A stretch of DNA of 64,000 nt from Pseudomonas sp. FP2335 (GTDB taxonomy: Bacteria > Pseudomonadota > Gammaproteobacteria > Pseudomonadales > Pseudomonadaceae), in NCBI RefSeq assembly GCF_030687535.1, contig NZ_CP117437.1, forward strand, positions 3,617,501 to 3,681,500. The letters run 5' to 3'. The translations under genes and the position numbers were made by a program. Each line of letters opens with the position of its first letter. Within the stretch, counting starts at the first letter, position 1. Under the pieces are notes generated by a model. The model saw only the letters and a list, made by a program, of their open reading frames with translations, was not told where the DNA came from and ran no database searches. This document shows positions 27,384-39,766 of the stretch, one piece after another.

Positions 27384-28565
27384 TCAACCAATAACCCTGG
27401 CCTGCCGCAAAGCCTCAATACGCTGATTACTGAAGCCCAATTCAGCCAACACTTCATCACTGTGCGCGCCCACCGCCCCGCCAATATGCCGAGGCGCTGG
27501 CAACCCCTCAGAGAACTTCAACGGACACGCCAACTGCAGCTGGGTCGAACCATCGCCCCGGGGCACCTGGCTCAACAATTCCCGCGCCTTCAACTGGGGA
27601 TGCTCAAGCGCCTCACTCAAACTCAACACAGGTTCGACGCAGGCATCCACCTCGGCAAATAACGCGCACAGCTCCTCAAAACTGCGTTTCTCAAACTCAA
27701 CCTGCAAAGCCTGCTTGAGCACTTTTTGCCGCTCCGGCTCCGGCGACAAGCCTTGCGCCGCCAACTCCGGCCGTCCCAGCGCCGCACACAGCGACTGCAT
27801 GAAAGCCGGCTCCAGACTGCCCACCGACATCCATCGTCCATCCCGGGTCCGATAGTAATCGTAGAAACTGCCACCGTTGAGCACGTGGTTTTCCCACGCC
27901 GGCTCCACCCCGCACGCCAGGTAGCCCGCTGCCGCCATGGCGTTAAGGCTGAAGGAGCAATCGGTCATGCTCACGTCCAGATATTGCCCCACCCCGCTTT
28001 GCTGCCGCGCAATCACTGCCGCGAGCAACCCCACCACCGCATGCAACGAGCCACCGCCCACATCCGCCAACTGCACGCCCAACGGCAGCGGCCCACTGTC
28101 CTGGCGCCCGGTGTAGCTGGCCACACCGGACAACGCCAGGTAGTTGATGTCGTGCCCGGCGCGGTCCTTGTAGGGGCCGGTTTGACCGTAGCCGGTGATC
28201 GACACATAAATCAGCCGGGGGTTGATCGCCTTCAGCGCTTCATACCCCAGGCCCAGGCGCTCCATGACCCCGGGGCGGAACTGTTCGAGAACAATGTCGT
28301 AGTCCTTGACCAGCGCCCGCACGATCTCCAGCGCCTCGGCTTGCTTGAGGTCCAGGGCCAGGCTGCGCTTATTGCGATTGAGGTAGGCGTGGCTCGCCGA
28401 AGTCCCCCGGTCATGGGGCGGCAGCACCCGCAGCAGGTCCATGCGCGTTGGCGATTCGATGCGCAGCACTTCGGCGCCCATGTCCGCGAGCATCAAGGAT
28501 GCAAACGGGCCAGGCAGCAAGGTGGAGAAATCCAACACTTTGAGGGACGCCAAGGGACCTGACAT
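27384..28565 (-). CDS. CaiB/BaiF-family (class III) CoA-transferase, racemase-like
   Basis: 393 residues. It starts SGPLASLKVLDFSTLLPGPFASLMLADMGAEV. The catalytic Asp lies in GHDINYLALSG, and the RFDxxCxN-like nucleotide site is replaced by LNRNKRSLALDLK. This is the alpha-methylacyl-CoA racemase/formyl-CoA transferase family, and the substrate is not predictable. ATG 28565 fits the family start; a GTG 30 bases upstream is less likely. It is divergent from the tus operon. No acyl-CoA dehydrogenase or ligase lies beside it. Confidence 0.88.
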   Translation of the reverse strand: MSGPLASLKVLDFSTLLPGPFASLMLADMGAEVLRIESPTRMDLLRVLPPHDRGTSASHAYLNRNKRSLALDLKQAEALEIVRALVKDYDIVLEQFRPGVMERLGLGYEALKAINPRLIYVSITGYGQTGPYKDRAGHDINYLALSGVASYTGRQDSGPLPLGVQLADVGGGSLHAVVGLLAAVIARQQSGVGQYLDVSMTDCSFSLNAMAAAGYLACGVEPAWENHVLNGGSFYDYYRTRDGRWMSVGSLEPAFMQSLCAALGRPELAAQGLSPEPERQKVLKQALQVEFEKRSFEELCALFAEVDACVEPVLSLSEALEHPQLKARELLSQVPRGDGSTQLQLACPLKFSEGLPAPRHIGGAVGAHSDEVLAELGFSNQRIEALRQARVIG

Positions 28566-28722
28566 GGGCACTCCAATTCCGTTTCGATTGCCCACAGACT
28601 AGGCAGCCTTGGTCCTACGGGCAATCGTCAGAACGATCAGCAACAGTGACCGTTTTGATCACGGCGGGCTTTTTCCTGGCGGCGGCTTTATCATTGGCCC
28701 ACGTTTGCTTGCCGAGTGTGCC

Positions 28723-29115
28723 ATGAAGTTTGCGATAGCCCTGTTTTCCGCGGCCCACGCGCCCTCCTCGCGCCGCGCCTTGCTGTTCGCCCAGGCGGCG
28801 TTGGCCGGCGGGCATGAGATTGTGCGGCTGTTTTTCTACCAGGACGGCGTGTACAGCGCGTCCAATAACATCGTCACCCCGCAGGATGAGCAGGACATCG
28901 CCCGCCAATGGCGTGAGTTTGTCAGCCAGCACCAGCTTGACGGCGTGGTATGCATCGCCGCCGCCCTGCGTCGCGGGGTGCTCAACACCGAGGAGGCCAC
29001 GCGTTATCAGCGCAGCGCGGTCAACCTCGATGCACCGTGGGCGTTGTCTGGCCTGGGGCAACTGCACGACGCCGCACAAACCGCCGACCGCCTGATCTGC
29101 TTTGGAGGGCCGTGA
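28723..29115 (+). CDS. tusD: Sulfur relay protein TusD
   Basis: 130 residues, DsrE fold. The sulfur-carrying Cys is at 77 in LDGVVCIAAALRRG. TusBCD accepts persulfide sulfur from TusA and passes it to TusE and then MnmA for 2-thiolation of tRNA wobble uridine. It is the first gene of tusDCBE, with 157 bases to the divergent CoA-transferase gene. The start at 28723 agrees with the family N-terminus (MKFAIALFS). Confidence 0.95.
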   Translation: MKFAIALFSAAHAPSSRRALLFAQAALAGGHEIVRLFFYQDGVYSASNNIVTPQDEQDIARQWREFVSQHQLDGVVCIAAALRRGVLNTEEATRYQRSAVNLDAPWALSGLGQLHDAAQTADRLICFGGP

Positions 29116-29116
29116 G

Positions 29117-29467
29117 ATGTCCAAATCCCTGTTGGTGATCAGCCGCCAGGCACCTTGGTCCGGCCCGAGTGCACGGGAAGCGCTGGATATCGTGCTGGCC
29201 GGTGGCGCGTTCGATTTGCCCATCGGTTTGTTGTTCATGGATGACGGCGTGTTCCAGCTCGCACCGCACCAGAACGCCAAGGCCGTGCAACAAAAGGACC
29301 TCAGTGCCAACCTGCAGGCCTTGGGGCTGTTCGGTATCGACGATGTATTTGTCTGCCGCCACAGCATGGCTGTGCGTGGCCTGACGCCGCCCACCGAGGC
29401 ACAACCATTGAGCAACGACGCTATTTCCCAATTGATTGACCGTTACGACCAGGTGATTACCCTCTGA
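29117..29467 (+). CDS. tusC: Sulfur relay protein TusC
   Basis: 116 residues, DsrF-like. SLLVISRQAPWSGPSAREALDIVL and LPIGLLFMDDGVFQL are typical. It forms the TusBCD heterohexamer. ATG 29117 lies one base after the tusD stop, with GGAGGG upstream, and its stop overlaps the tusB start. Confidence 0.95.
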   Translation: MSKSLLVISRQAPWSGPSAREALDIVLAGGAFDLPIGLLFMDDGVFQLAPHQNAKAVQQKDLSANLQALGLFGIDDVFVCRHSMAVRGLTPPTEAQPLSNDAISQLIDRYDQVITL

Positions 29468-29745
29468 TGTCGACTTTACATGTGGTGTCTCACTCGCCGT
29501 TTTCCGACAGTCGCCTCGACAGCTGCCTGCGCATCTGCGGCGCCGAGGACGCGATCTTGCTGTGCGGCGATGGCGCCTACGGGCTGCACGCCCCCGCCCT
29601 GCACACCAAGGGTGTGAGGGTGTTTGTGCTGGCCGAAGACATGCAGGCGCGCAACCTGCCATTACCCGACTGGGCCGACAGCGTGGACTATCCCGGCTTC
29701 GTGCAACTGTCTATCGTCTATGACAAGGTCAACAGCTGGCTATGA
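29467..29745 (+). CDS. tusB: Sulfur relay protein TusB
   Basis: 92 residues, DsrH-like. It begins MSTLHVVSHSPFSDSRLDSC, with DAILLCGDGAYGL. It is the small structural subunit of TusBCD. It shares a base with the tusC stop and overlaps tusE by 4 bases. Confidence 0.93.
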   Translation: MSTLHVVSHSPFSDSRLDSCLRICGAEDAILLCGDGAYGLHAPALHTKGVRVFVLAEDMQARNLPLPDWADSVDYPGFVQLSIVYDKVNSWL

Positions 29746-30077
29746 ACACCTTGACCGTAGGCGAACGCACCTATGAGTTGGACAAGGACGGCTACCTCGT
29801 CGACTTGAACGACTGGTCCACAGAAGTCGCCAGCGCCCTGGCTGCCGCCGAAGCGCTCGATCTGACGCCCGACCACTGGGAAGTCCTCGAACTGCTGCGC
29901 GGCTTCTACGCCGAGTTCCAACTGTCCCCGGCCACGCGCCCGCTGATCAAGTACACCGCCTTGAAGCTGGGCCCGGAAAAGGGCAACAGCCTGCACCTCA
30001 ACAAACTGTTCAACGGCACTCCCGCCAAACTCGCCGCCAAGCTGGCGGGCCTGCCCAGGCCGACGAATTGCTTATGA
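29742..30077 (+). CDS. tusE: Sulfur carrier TusE (DsrC-like)
   Basis: 111 residues. It has the DsrC fold with VDLNDWSTEVASALAAAE and the flexible C-terminal arm ending PRPTNCL, whose penultimate Cys carries the persulfide to MnmA. The mnmA gene itself lies in the same window at 55.8 kb. The stop overlaps the next gene's ATG. Confidence 0.95.
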   Translation: MNTLTVGERTYELDKDGYLVDLNDWSTEVASALAAAEALDLTPDHWEVLELLRGFYAEFQLSPATRPLIKYTALKLGPEKGNSLHLNKLFNGTPAKLAAKLAGLPRPTNCL

Positions 30078-31075
30078 CCGACTTTGCCCCGCTGACCCTC
30101 GAAACTCCCGCCGAACATCCGTTTGCGCCATTCGTGCGCATCCTGGGCAAAGGCAAGCGCGGCGCGCGCAATCTCACCCGTGAGGAAGCCCGCGAAGCCA
30201 TGGGCATGCTGCTCGACGAAAAAGTCGAAGACACCCAGCTCGGCGCGTTCCTGATGTTGCTGCGCCACAAGGAAGAAAGCCCGGAAGAACTCGCCGGTTT
30301 CACCGAAGCCGTACGCGAACGCCTCAACGCCCCGGCGCTGAACGTCGACGTGGACTGGCCGACCTACGCCGGCAAGAAGCGCCACCTGCCGTGGTTTCTG
30401 CTGGCGGCCAAGTGCCTCGCGCAAAATGGCGTACGCATCCTCATGCACGGCGGCGGCGCGCATACCGAGGGCCGGTTGTACACCGAGCAACTGCTGGCAA
30501 CCTTGCAGATCCCGCTTTGCCGCAACTGGCAGCAGGTCGAAAGCGCTTACCAACACGGGAACCTGGCATTTATCCCGCTGGGCGACTGGGCGCCACAACT
30601 GCAACGCATGATCGACCTGCGCAACACCCTCGGCCTGCGTTCGCCGATCCACTCCCTGGCACGTCTGCTCAACCCGCTGAATGCACGCCTGGGCCTGCAA
30701 AGCATTTTCCACCCCGGCTACCAGGGCGTGCACCGCGATGCCAGCGGCCTGCTCGGCGACAATGTGATCGTGGTGAAGGGCGACGGCGGCGAGATCGAGA
30801 TCAACCCCGACAGCGCCAGCCACCTCTACGGCACCACCGGCGGCGAGAGCTGGGACGAGGAGTGGCCCGCCCTCTCCGCCCAACGCCACGTCAAACCGGC
30901 GACCCTGGAGCCCGAGCATTTGAAAGCGTTGTGGCGCGGTGAAGTCGAGGACAGCTACCCGCAACTGGCGCTGATCGCCACCATGGCGCTGGCCTTGCGC
31001 GGTCTTGGCCATTCGCGGGAGCAGGCTTTCGTGTTGGCCCAGCAATACTGGGACGCACGGAACAAATCGATTTAA
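30074..31075 (+). CDS. TrpD2/YbiB-like glycosyltransferase-family protein
   Basis: 333 residues. It has the anthranilate phosphoribosyltransferase-like fold: an N-terminal helical domain (NLTREEAREAMGMLLDEKVEDTQLGAFLMLLRHK) and a glycine-rich HGGGAHTEGR loop in place of the PRPP-binding site of TrpD. The E. coli relative YbiB binds nucleic acid rather than acting in tryptophan synthesis. ATG 30074 overlaps the tusE stop, so it is coupled to the tRNA thiolation operon. That suggests, but does not prove, an RNA-related role. Confidence 0.82.
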   Translation: MTDFAPLTLETPAEHPFAPFVRILGKGKRGARNLTREEAREAMGMLLDEKVEDTQLGAFLMLLRHKEESPEELAGFTEAVRERLNAPALNVDVDWPTYAGKKRHLPWFLLAAKCLAQNGVRILMHGGGAHTEGRLYTEQLLATLQIPLCRNWQQVESAYQHGNLAFIPLGDWAPQLQRMIDLRNTLGLRSPIHSLARLLNPLNARLGLQSIFHPGYQGVHRDASGLLGDNVIVVKGDGGEIEINPDSASHLYGTTGGESWDEEWPALSAQRHVKPATLEPEHLKALWRGEVEDSYPQLALIATMALALRGLGHSREQAFVLAQQYWDARNKSI

Positions 31076-31163
31076 TCGATAATTCACCCGCAGTCTTTGC
31101 GCTTTTAAATCGAACCCATCCCTTTAGACTGGGCTCCAACGCTTATTAGTTGAGGAGCCAGTC

Positions 31164-32159
31164 ATGGGTTTGCTGATCGAAGGACGCTGGAAAGACCAGT
31201 GGTACGAAAGTAGCGCAGATGGCGCTTTCCAGCGTGAACAGGCGCAGCGCCGCCACTGGGTGACTGCCGACGGTTCGCCCGGCCCGAGTGGCGAGGGTGG
31301 ATTCAAGGCCGAAGCCGGTCGCTACCACCTCTACGTGTCCCTCGCCTGCCCTTGGGCCCATCGCACCCTGATCATGCGCAAGCTCAAGGGCCTGGAAAGC
31401 CTGATCGATGTGTCCGTGGTCAGCTGGTTGATGCTGGAAAACGGCTGGACCTTCGACAAGGCCCACGGCTCCAGCGGCGACGCCCTCGACGGTTTTGCCT
31501 TCATGCATCAGCGCTACACCGCCGATACCGCCGACTACACCGGCCGGGTGACGGTGCCCGTTCTGTGGGACAAGAAGCTCAAGCGTATCGTCAGTAATGA
31601 ATCGGCGGAAATCATCCGCATGTTCAACAGCGCGTTCAATGGGCTGACCGGCAACACCCTGGACTTCTACCCCGAGGCGCTACGCCCGAGCATCGACGCA
31701 CTGAACGAACGCATCTACCCGGCCGTGAACAACGGCGTGTATCGCGCAGGCTTTGCCACTTCGCAGCAGGCATACGAAAGTGCGTTTGATGATGTGTTTG
31801 CCGAATTGGATCATCTGGAGCAGCACCTGAGCGACCATCGCTACCTGGCCGGCGAGTTCCTGACCGAAGCGGATGTGCGCCTGTTTACTACGCTGATCCG
31901 TTTTGATGCGGTGTATTACGGGCACTTCAAATGCAATCTGCGGCGGATTGCGGATTATCCGAACTTGTCGAACTGGCTGCGGGAGCTGTATCAGTGGCCG
32001 GGAGTGGCCGAGACGGTGGATTTTGCGCATATCAAGGGGCATTACTACGCCAGTCACCGCACGATCAATCCGACGGGAATTGTGCCCAAAGGTCCGTTGC
32101 AAGCATTTGATACCCCGCATGATCGCTTGAAATTGAAGGGCAACGCAGTTTGGAGCTGA
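31164..32159 (+). CDS. yqjG: Glutathionyl-hydroquinone reductase (YqjG/Xi-class GST)
   Basis: 331 residues. The thioredoxin-like N-domain has the active site LACPWAHR with Cys62, and the C-terminal GST helical domain is clear (AGEFLTEADVRLFTTLIRFD). The class reduces glutathionyl-hydroquinones and lipoate-type mixed disulfides in the cytoplasm. TTGAGGAG precedes the ATG. It is single, followed by a REP pair. Confidence 0.92.
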   Translation: MGLLIEGRWKDQWYESSADGAFQREQAQRRHWVTADGSPGPSGEGGFKAEAGRYHLYVSLACPWAHRTLIMRKLKGLESLIDVSVVSWLMLENGWTFDKAHGSSGDALDGFAFMHQRYTADTADYTGRVTVPVLWDKKLKRIVSNESAEIIRMFNSAFNGLTGNTLDFYPEALRPSIDALNERIYPAVNNGVYRAGFATSQQAYESAFDDVFAELDHLEQHLSDHRYLAGEFLTEADVRLFTTLIRFDAVYYGHFKCNLRRIADYPNLSNWLRELYQWPGVAETVDFAHIKGHYYASHRTINPTGIVPKGPLQAFDTPHDRLKLKGNAVWS

Positions 32160-32188
32160 TCCGGGCTGCTCGCTGAACTTGAAGGCCT

Positions 32189-32252
32189 CATCGCGGGCAA
32201 GCCCGCTCCCACATGGAATGCGATCCCCTGTGGGAGCGGGCTTGCCCGCGAT
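32189..32252. repeat. REP pair between yqjG and cysG
   Basis: CATCGCGGGCAAGCCCGCTC and its complement ending GCTTGCCCGCGATG are nearly perfect arms, with the ACATGGAATGCGATCCCCTGT centre. It lies between convergent genes. Confidence 0.92.
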
Positions 32253-32263
32253 GCTTTTAGTTT

Positions 32264-33658
32264 TCAGACCTGGGACTGGGCGCCTTCAAACCACTTGAGC
32301 TTCTCGCGCAACACCACCACTTCACCGACGATCACCAGTGTCGGCGCATGCACTTCATGCTCCGCCACCATGCGCGGCAAGTCGGCCAGGGTGCCGGTAA
32401 ACACGCGCTGGTTGGACGTTGTGCCTTGCTGGATCAATGCCGCCGGGGTATCGGCTGCGCGTCCATGCTTGATCAGCTGTTCGCAGATGATCGGCAAGCC
32501 GATCAAGCCCATGTAGAACACCAGGGTCTGCGACGGCCCCACCAGGTCATGCCAGGGCAGGTCCGAAGTCCCGTCCTTCAAATGCCCGGTGATGAAGCGT
32601 ACCGATTGCGCATAGTCGCGGTGAGTCAGCGGAATCCCGGCATACGCCGCGCAACCGCTGGCCGCCGTGATGCCCGGTACCACTTGGAACGGGATGCCGT
32701 GGGCCGCCAACTCTTCGATTTCTTCGCCACCACGGCCAAAGATGAACGGATCGCCACCTTTAAGGCGCAACACCCGCTTGCCTTGCTTGGCCAAGTCCAC
32801 CAATTGCTGGTTGATCTGGTCCTGGGGCACGGCGTGGTCGGCGCGACGCTTGCCGACGTATACGCGCTCGGCATCACGGCGGCATAGTTCGAGAATCGCT
32901 GGCGCGACGAGGCGGTCGTACAGCACCACATCGGCTTGCTGCATCAGGCGCAGTGCGCGGAAGGTCAACAGGTCCGGGTCACCAGGACCGGCGCCCACCA
33001 GGTAAACCTCACCCGGCGCATGGGGCGGCTTGCCGTTGACTTTCTCCACCAACAAACGCTCGGCTTCAGCACCCTGCCCGGCCAATTGGCGATCGGCAAT
33101 CGGGCCCTGGAACACCTCTTCCCAGAACGCGCGACGTTGCTGTACATCCGGGTACAAACCTTTGACCTGGGCACGAAAGCGCGCCGCCAACCCGGCCAAT
33201 TGGCCGTAGGTGGACGGAATCCAGGTTTCCAGCTTGGCCCGGATCAGCCGCGCCAGTACCGGCGCATCGCCGCCACTGGACACCGCGATCACCAAGGGCG
33301 AGCGGTCGACAATCGCCGGGAAGATCACGCTGCACAAGGCCGGCGCGTCCACCACATTGACCGGCACGCAACGGCGCTTGGCGTCGCTGGACACTTGCGC
33401 ATTCAGTGGCTCGTCGTCCGTTGCCGCGATGATCAGGGTGCAACCGTCGAGGTCGGCCTCCTGATAACCGCGCAAAATCAGTTCCCCGCCACTGCCCAGT
33501 ACCAACTCGCGGAGTTGGTCTTCGATCTGGGGAGCAACCACCCGCAGCAACGCACCGGCGTCGGCCAGCAGCCGGGATTTGCGCAAGGCAATCTCCCCGC
33601 CACCGACGACCAACACACGACTGCCGCGCAGGTTATGAAACAGCGGCAGAAATTCCAT
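32264..33658 (-). CDS. cysG: Sirohaem synthase CysG
   Basis: 464 residues, fused. The N-terminal half is precorrin-2 dehydrogenase/ferrochelatase ([15 protein letters not shown] near 18-32). The C-terminal half is uroporphyrinogen-III methyltransferase ([20 protein letters not shown] near 222-241 and [13 protein letters not shown]). It makes sirohaem for sulfite and nitrite reductase. It is adjacent to serS with no gap, stop to start. Confidence 0.96.
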   Translation of the reverse strand: MEFLPLFHNLRGSRVLVVGGGEIALRKSRLLADAGALLRVVAPQIEDQLRELVLGSGGELILRGYQEADLDGCTLIIAATDDEPLNAQVSSDAKRRCVPVNVVDAPALCSVIFPAIVDRSPLVIAVSSGGDAPVLARLIRAKLETWIPSTYGQLAGLAARFRAQVKGLYPDVQQRRAFWEEVFQGPIADRQLAGQGAEAERLLVEKVNGKPPHAPGEVYLVGAGPGDPDLLTFRALRLMQQADVVLYDRLVAPAILELCRRDAERVYVGKRRADHAVPQDQINQQLVDLAKQGKRVLRLKGGDPFIFGRGGEEIEELAAHGIPFQVVPGITAASGCAAYAGIPLTHRDYAQSVRFITGHLKDGTSDLPWHDLVGPSQTLVFYMGLIGLPIICEQLIKHGRAADTPAALIQQGTTSNQRVFTGTLADLPRMVAEHEVHAPTLVIVGEVVVLREKLKWFEGAQSQV

Positions 33659-35329
<1,671 letters not shown>

Positions 35330-35330
<1 letters not shown>

Positions 35331-36652
35331 TACTTTCTCCGCTGTTTGGGGCTGAGTCGATCAAGTTGGGCGAGGTGATTGAGCTTTTCCCCGATCTTCA
35401 GCTCCAGGCCACGGGGCACCGGCTGATAGAGCGCCAGCGGTTCAAGCGCGTCGGGGAAGTAATCTTCGCCGGCCGCATAGGCGTCTGGCTCATCATGGGC
35501 GTAGCGGTATTCATCACCGTAGCCCAATTGTTTCATCAGCTTGGTCGGCGCGTTGCGCAGGTGCAGCGGCACTTCCAGGGAGCCGTATTCGGCAGCGGCG
35601 CGCAGGGCGGACTTGAAGCCCATATACACCGCGTTGCTTTTTGGCGCACAGGCCAGGTAGGTGATGGCCTGGGCCACCGCCAGCTCGCCTTCCGGGCTGC
35701 CGAGGCGCTCCTGCACCTCCCACGCCGCCAGACACAAGCTCAGCGCCCGCGGGTCGGCGTTGCCGATGTCTTCACTGGCCATGCGCACTACGCGACGCGC
35801 GAGGTACAACGGGTCGCAACCACCGTCGATCATGCGCGCGAACCAGTACAGCGCACCGTCCGGGTTGGAACCGCGTACGGATTTGTGCAGCGCGGAAATC
35901 TGGTCGTAGAACGCTTCACCGCCCTTATCGAAGCGTCGGCGCGTGTCGCCGAGCAGGCTTTGCAGCAGGTCGACGCCAATCTCGCTGCCGTCTTCGGCCA
36001 GGTCGGAGGCGTTTTCCAGCAGGTTGAGGAAACGGCGCCCATCACCATCGGCGGCGGTGAGCAGGATCTTGAAGCCTTCGTCGCTGAGACTCAGCCGGCG
36101 CTTGCCCAGGCCCTTGTCTTCGCTCAAGGCACGGTGCAGCAGCTTTTGCATCGCCGCTTCGTCCAGGCTCTTGAGCACATAGACCCGCGCCCGCGACAGC
36201 AAGGCATTGTTCAATTCGAATGAAGGGTTCTCGGTGGTGGCGCCGATAAAGATCAGCGTGCCGTCTTCCACATATGGCAGGAACGCGTCCTGCTGCGACT
36301 TGTTGAAGCGATGCACTTCGTCGACGAACAGGATGGTGCGCTTGCCGTATTGCCCGGCCTGCTGTTTGGCGACGTCGACGGCCTGGCGGATCTCCTTGAC
36401 CCCGGCGAGTACCGCCGAGACCGTTTCGAAATGCGCATCCGAGACCTTCGCCAGCAACCGCGCCAGGGTGGTCTTACCCACCCCTGGCGGGCCCCAGAAG
36501 ATCATCGAATGCAGCGCACCTTGCTCCAGGGCTTCGCGCAGGGGCTTGCCACGAGCGAGCAGGTGTTCCTGGCCGACGTACTCATCCAGGTTGGTCGAGC
36601 GCAAGCGCGCGGCCAGGGGTTGAGCAATCGGGTCACTTCGAAACAAGTCCAT
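35330..36652 (-). CDS. rarA: Replication-associated recombination protein RarA (MgsA)
   Basis: 440 residues, AAA+ clamp-loader-like. Walker A is [14 protein letters not shown] near 54-67, Walker [11 protein letters not shown], with a sensor region [11 protein letters not shown]. It acts at stalled forks on DNA ends and gaps. It is located between lolA and crcB, as in P. aeruginosa. Confidence 0.96.
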
Positions 36653-36679
36653 GGGCAGCGTTTGAAACCTCTGGGCAGA

Positions 36680-37303
36680 TTATTCCTGGATCACGTCGGC
36701 ACCCTTGGGGATGTCGAACTTGAACTTGGATGCGGCGACCGGCTCGTTGGCCTTGACCCCGGAGAACAGGATGTCGGTGCGCTGGCCGACGCTGTCGATC
36801 AGGCGCATGTTGTTGATCACGCCGTTGCCGAACGACAGGTGCAGGCTGTCGAACAGCGTGTCCTTGGATTTTGGCTTGAGGGTGAACTCGATCACGTTGC
36901 TGGTCTGCTTGGAGGTAATCTCGAAGCTGTCGCTGATCTTAGACACATCGCCCGACAACAGCAGCGCCGGGGTCTGGTTCAGGCGCGGGTCGAGCTTCTT
37001 GATGGTTACCTGCTCCAGGTCCGGGTCCCACAGGGTGACTTTCTGGCCGTCGGAGACAATGGTCTGCTCGTTCGGCGCGTCGGTTTTCCAGAAAAACAGG
37101 CCAGGACGCTGCACGGCCATTTCGCCAGCGGTTTCCTGCAATTGGGTGCCGCCGCCGTCCAGGGTCAGTTGGGAGAAACGCGCGGTCAGGGTCTTGGATT
37201 TGTCCAACAGGTTGGTCAGGCTGGCGACCGAGGCCGGATCAGCGTGCGCCGAAACAGCAGTCAGGGCCAGTGCCGGCAACAACAGCATGCGGATAAGACG
37301 CAT
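36680..37303 (-). CDS. lolA: Outer-membrane lipoprotein carrier LolA
   Basis: 207 residues. The signal peptide is [21 protein letters not shown]. The half-barrel domain has the conserved TARFSQL start and [10 protein letters not shown]. It shuttles lipoproteins across the periplasm from LolCDE to LolB. ATG 37303 was chosen for the signal peptide; a second in-frame ATG 12 bases upstream is possible. It follows ftsK by 54 bases. Confidence 0.95.
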   Translation of the reverse strand: MRLIRMLLLPALALTAVSAHADPASVASLTNLLDKSKTLTARFSQLTLDGGGTQLQETAGEMAVQRPGLFFWKTDAPNEQTIVSDGQKVTLWDPDLEQVTIKKLDPRLNQTPALLLSGDVSKISDSFEITSKQTSNVIEFTLKPKSKDTLFDSLHLSFGNGVINNMRLIDSVGQRTDILFSGVKANEPVAASKFKFDIPKGADVIQE

Positions 37304-37357
37304 GGGAGTCCTCATTGAGTAGTCAGGGCGCGCCGTGTGCTGCCACACGGCGCGGGA

Positions 37358-39766
37358 TCAGTCGCGCATCTGCCCGGGGGCGATGATTTCACGCGAGCCG
37401 TTGGTGTTCATCGCGGTCACGACGCCGGCCATTTCCATGGCTTCGATCATGCGGGCGGCGCGGTTGTAGCCGATTTTCAATTTACGCTGCACGGCAGAAA
37501 TGGAGGCGCGGCGGCTTTCCAGTACAAAGGCCACGGCTTCGTCGTAGAGGGCGTCGGTTTCCGCATCGTCGTCACCGCCACCGCCGCCGCTCTCGAAGCC
37601 GCTGCCGGCTTCTTCGACGCCGTTGAGGATGTCGTCGTTGTATTCCGGGGCGCCACGCAGTTTCCAGGCTTCCACCACACGGTGCACTTCATCATCGGAG
37701 ACAAAGGCGCCGTGTACACGGATAGGCAGACTGGTGCCCGGTGGCATGTAGAGCATGTCACCGTGGCCCAGCAGTTGTTCGGCGCCACCCTGGTCGATGA
37801 TGGTCCGCGAGTCGATCTTGCTCGATACCTGGAACGCCATGCGCGTCGGGATGTTGGCCTTGATCAGACCGGTGATCACATCCACCGACGGACGCTGGGT
37901 TGCAAGGATCAAGTGAATACCGGCCGCACGGGCTTTCTGGGCGATACGGGCGATGAGCTCTTCAACTTTCTTGCCGACGATCATCATCATGTCGGCAAAT
38001 TCGTCGACCACCACCACGATGGTCGGCAGCTTGGTCAGCAGCGGTGCTTCGTCGTGGATGCTTTCGCGCTTGTACAGCGGGTCGGCCAGCGGAGTGCCGG
38101 CGTCCTGGGCTTCCTTGACCTTGGCGTTGAAGCCCGACAGGTTACGCACGCCCATCTTCGCCATCAGCTTGTAGCGGCGCTCCATCTCGGCGACGCTCCA
38201 GCGCAGGGCATTGGCGGCGTCCTTCATGTCGGTGACAACCGGGCACAGCAGGTGCGGGATACCCTCGTAGATCGACAACTCCAACATCTTCGGGTCGATC
38301 ATGATCAGCTTGGCGTCATCCGGGCCGGACTTGAACAGGATCGACAGGATCATCGCGTTCACACCCACCGACTTACCCGAGCCGGTAGTACCGGCGACCA
38401 GCAGGTGCGGCATCTTCGCCAGGTCGGTGATCACCGGCTTGCCGCCGATGTCGTGGCCCAGGGCCAGGGTGACCGGCGACTTGAAGTTGTCGTATTCCGG
38501 CGTCGACAGCACTTCGGAGAAGCGCACGATCTGGCGGTCTTCGTTGGGAATCTCGATACCCACGGTGGTCTTGCCGGGAATCACCTCCACCACGCGGACG
38601 CTGGTCACGGCCAGGGAACGGGCCAGGTCTTTCGCCAGGTTGGAGATGCGGCTGACCTTGACGCCTGCGGCCGGCTGAATTTCGTAACGGGTAATGACGG
38701 GGCCGGGGTGGATCGAATCCACCGTCACTTCGACGCCGAATTCCTTCAGTTTGATTTCCAGCAGATGGCCGACAGCAGCCAGCGACTCCGGGGAATAGTT
38801 GAGCTGTTTCTTTTCGGCCGGGTCGAGGATCGAGATCGGCGGCAAGGTGCCTTCGACGGCGCTGTCGACAAACAGCGGCGCCTGTTTCTCTTTCTGCACA
38901 CGGGCGCTCGGCTCGGGGGCCTTGGTCGGCACTGGAGCGATCACCGGCGGCACCTGCTTCTCGCGGTCCGACATGTGCTTGCTCAGGGCCTGTTCGCGCT
39001 CGATCAGGCGCTCCTTGACCTTGGCCTGCTCGCGGCGGTCAGGCGTGCTTGGTGCCACCACTTCGTTGACGCGTGTGTCCACCTCACGCAACTGGGCCAC
39101 CATGCGCTTGCGCTCGACCCGGGCAGCCCACCAGCGATTGGCGGCGCCCTGGAACAGCTCCAGCAGGTCGAGGGTGATCTTGCCGGTCACATCCATCACC
39201 TTGAACCACGACAGGTCGGTGAACACCGTGAGGCCGAACAGAAACAGTGCGATAAACATCAGGGTGCTGCCCTGGATATTCAGGGTCTTGCGCGCCAGGT
39301 CACCGAGGCTTTCGCCCAGCGCCCCGCCCGCACCCGCCGGCAGGCCGGTAGGCGCATGGAAATGGATATGCGCCAGCGCCGCGCCGGACAGCACCAGGAA
39401 CACCAGGCCGATCAGGCGCCAGGAGAACAGCCAGCCGCTCCACTGCCACGGCTCGTGGCGCTGGCGGAAGATCTGCCAGGTCTTGATCGCCAGCAGCAAT
39501 GGGAAGATATACGCGAAGTAACCCAGCACCATGAACAGGATGTCGGCGCTGTAGGAGCCGGCAGGTCCGCCGAAGTTCTGCACGTCGTCGATCTTGCTGT
39601 TGTGGCTCCAGCCCGGATCGTCCTTGCCATAGGTGAGCAAGGCCATCATCAGGAACAGGCACAGCGCGCCGATAGCGATCAGCGCGCCTTCCTTGAGGCG
39701 GTAATGCAGGTGCTGGCGCCAGGCCGGCACGACTGCTGCTTTGGGTGTTGCGGCGGATTTCTTCAA
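37358..39766 (-). CDS. ftsK: DNA translocase FtsK
   Basis: 802 residues from the TTG at 39766 (GGAAAAG upstream; the family start is [12 protein letters not shown]). Four N-terminal membrane helices lie within about 25-180. A shorter linker than in E. coli (about 190-340) follows, then the RecA-like motor with Walker [15 protein letters not shown] and [11 protein letters not shown], and the DNA-reading gamma domain at the C-terminus ([25 protein letters not shown]). It pumps DNA and activates XerCD at dif during division. An extended start at 39817 is possible but unsupported. Confidence 0.95.
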   Translation of the reverse strand: MKKSAATPKAAVVPAWRQHLHYRLKEGALIAIGALCLFLMMALLTYGKDDPGWSHNSKIDDVQNFGGPAGSYSADILFMVLGYFAYIFPLLLAIKTWQIFRQRHEPWQWSGWLFSWRLIGLVFLVLSGAALAHIHFHAPTGLPAGAGGALGESLGDLARKTLNIQGSTLMFIALFLFGLTVFTDLSWFKVMDVTGKITLDLLELFQGAANRWWAARVERKRMVAQLREVDTRVNEVVAPSTPDRREQAKVKERLIEREQALSKHMSDREKQVPPVIAPVPTKAPEPSARVQKEKQAPLFVDSAVEGTLPPISILDPAEKKQLNYSPESLAAVGHLLEIKLKEFGVEVTVDSIHPGPVITRYEIQPAAGVKVSRISNLAKDLARSLAVTSVRVVEVIPGKTTVGIEIPNEDRQIVRFSEVLSTPEYDNFKSPVTLALGHDIGGKPVITDLAKMPHLLVAGTTGSGKSVGVNAMILSILFKSGPDDAKLIMIDPKMLELSIYEGIPHLLCPVVTDMKDAANALRWSVAEMERRYKLMAKMGVRNLSGFNAKVKEAQDAGTPLADPLYKRESIHDEAPLLTKLPTIVVVVDEFADMMMIVGKKVEELIARIAQKARAAGIHLILATQRPSVDVITGLIKANIPTRMAFQVSSKIDSRTIIDQGGAEQLLGHGDMLYMPPGTSLPIRVHGAFVSDDEVHRVVEAWKLRGAPEYNDDILNGVEEAGSGFESGGGGGDDDAETDALYDEAVAFVLESRRASISAVQRKLKIGYNRAARMIEAMEMAGVVTAMNTNGSREIIAPGQMRD

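Noticed and set aside
35331..36700. Fluoride riboswitch before crcB
   Set aside because: crcB starts inside the end of rarA, leaving no leader; nothing resembling the riboswitch core was seen.
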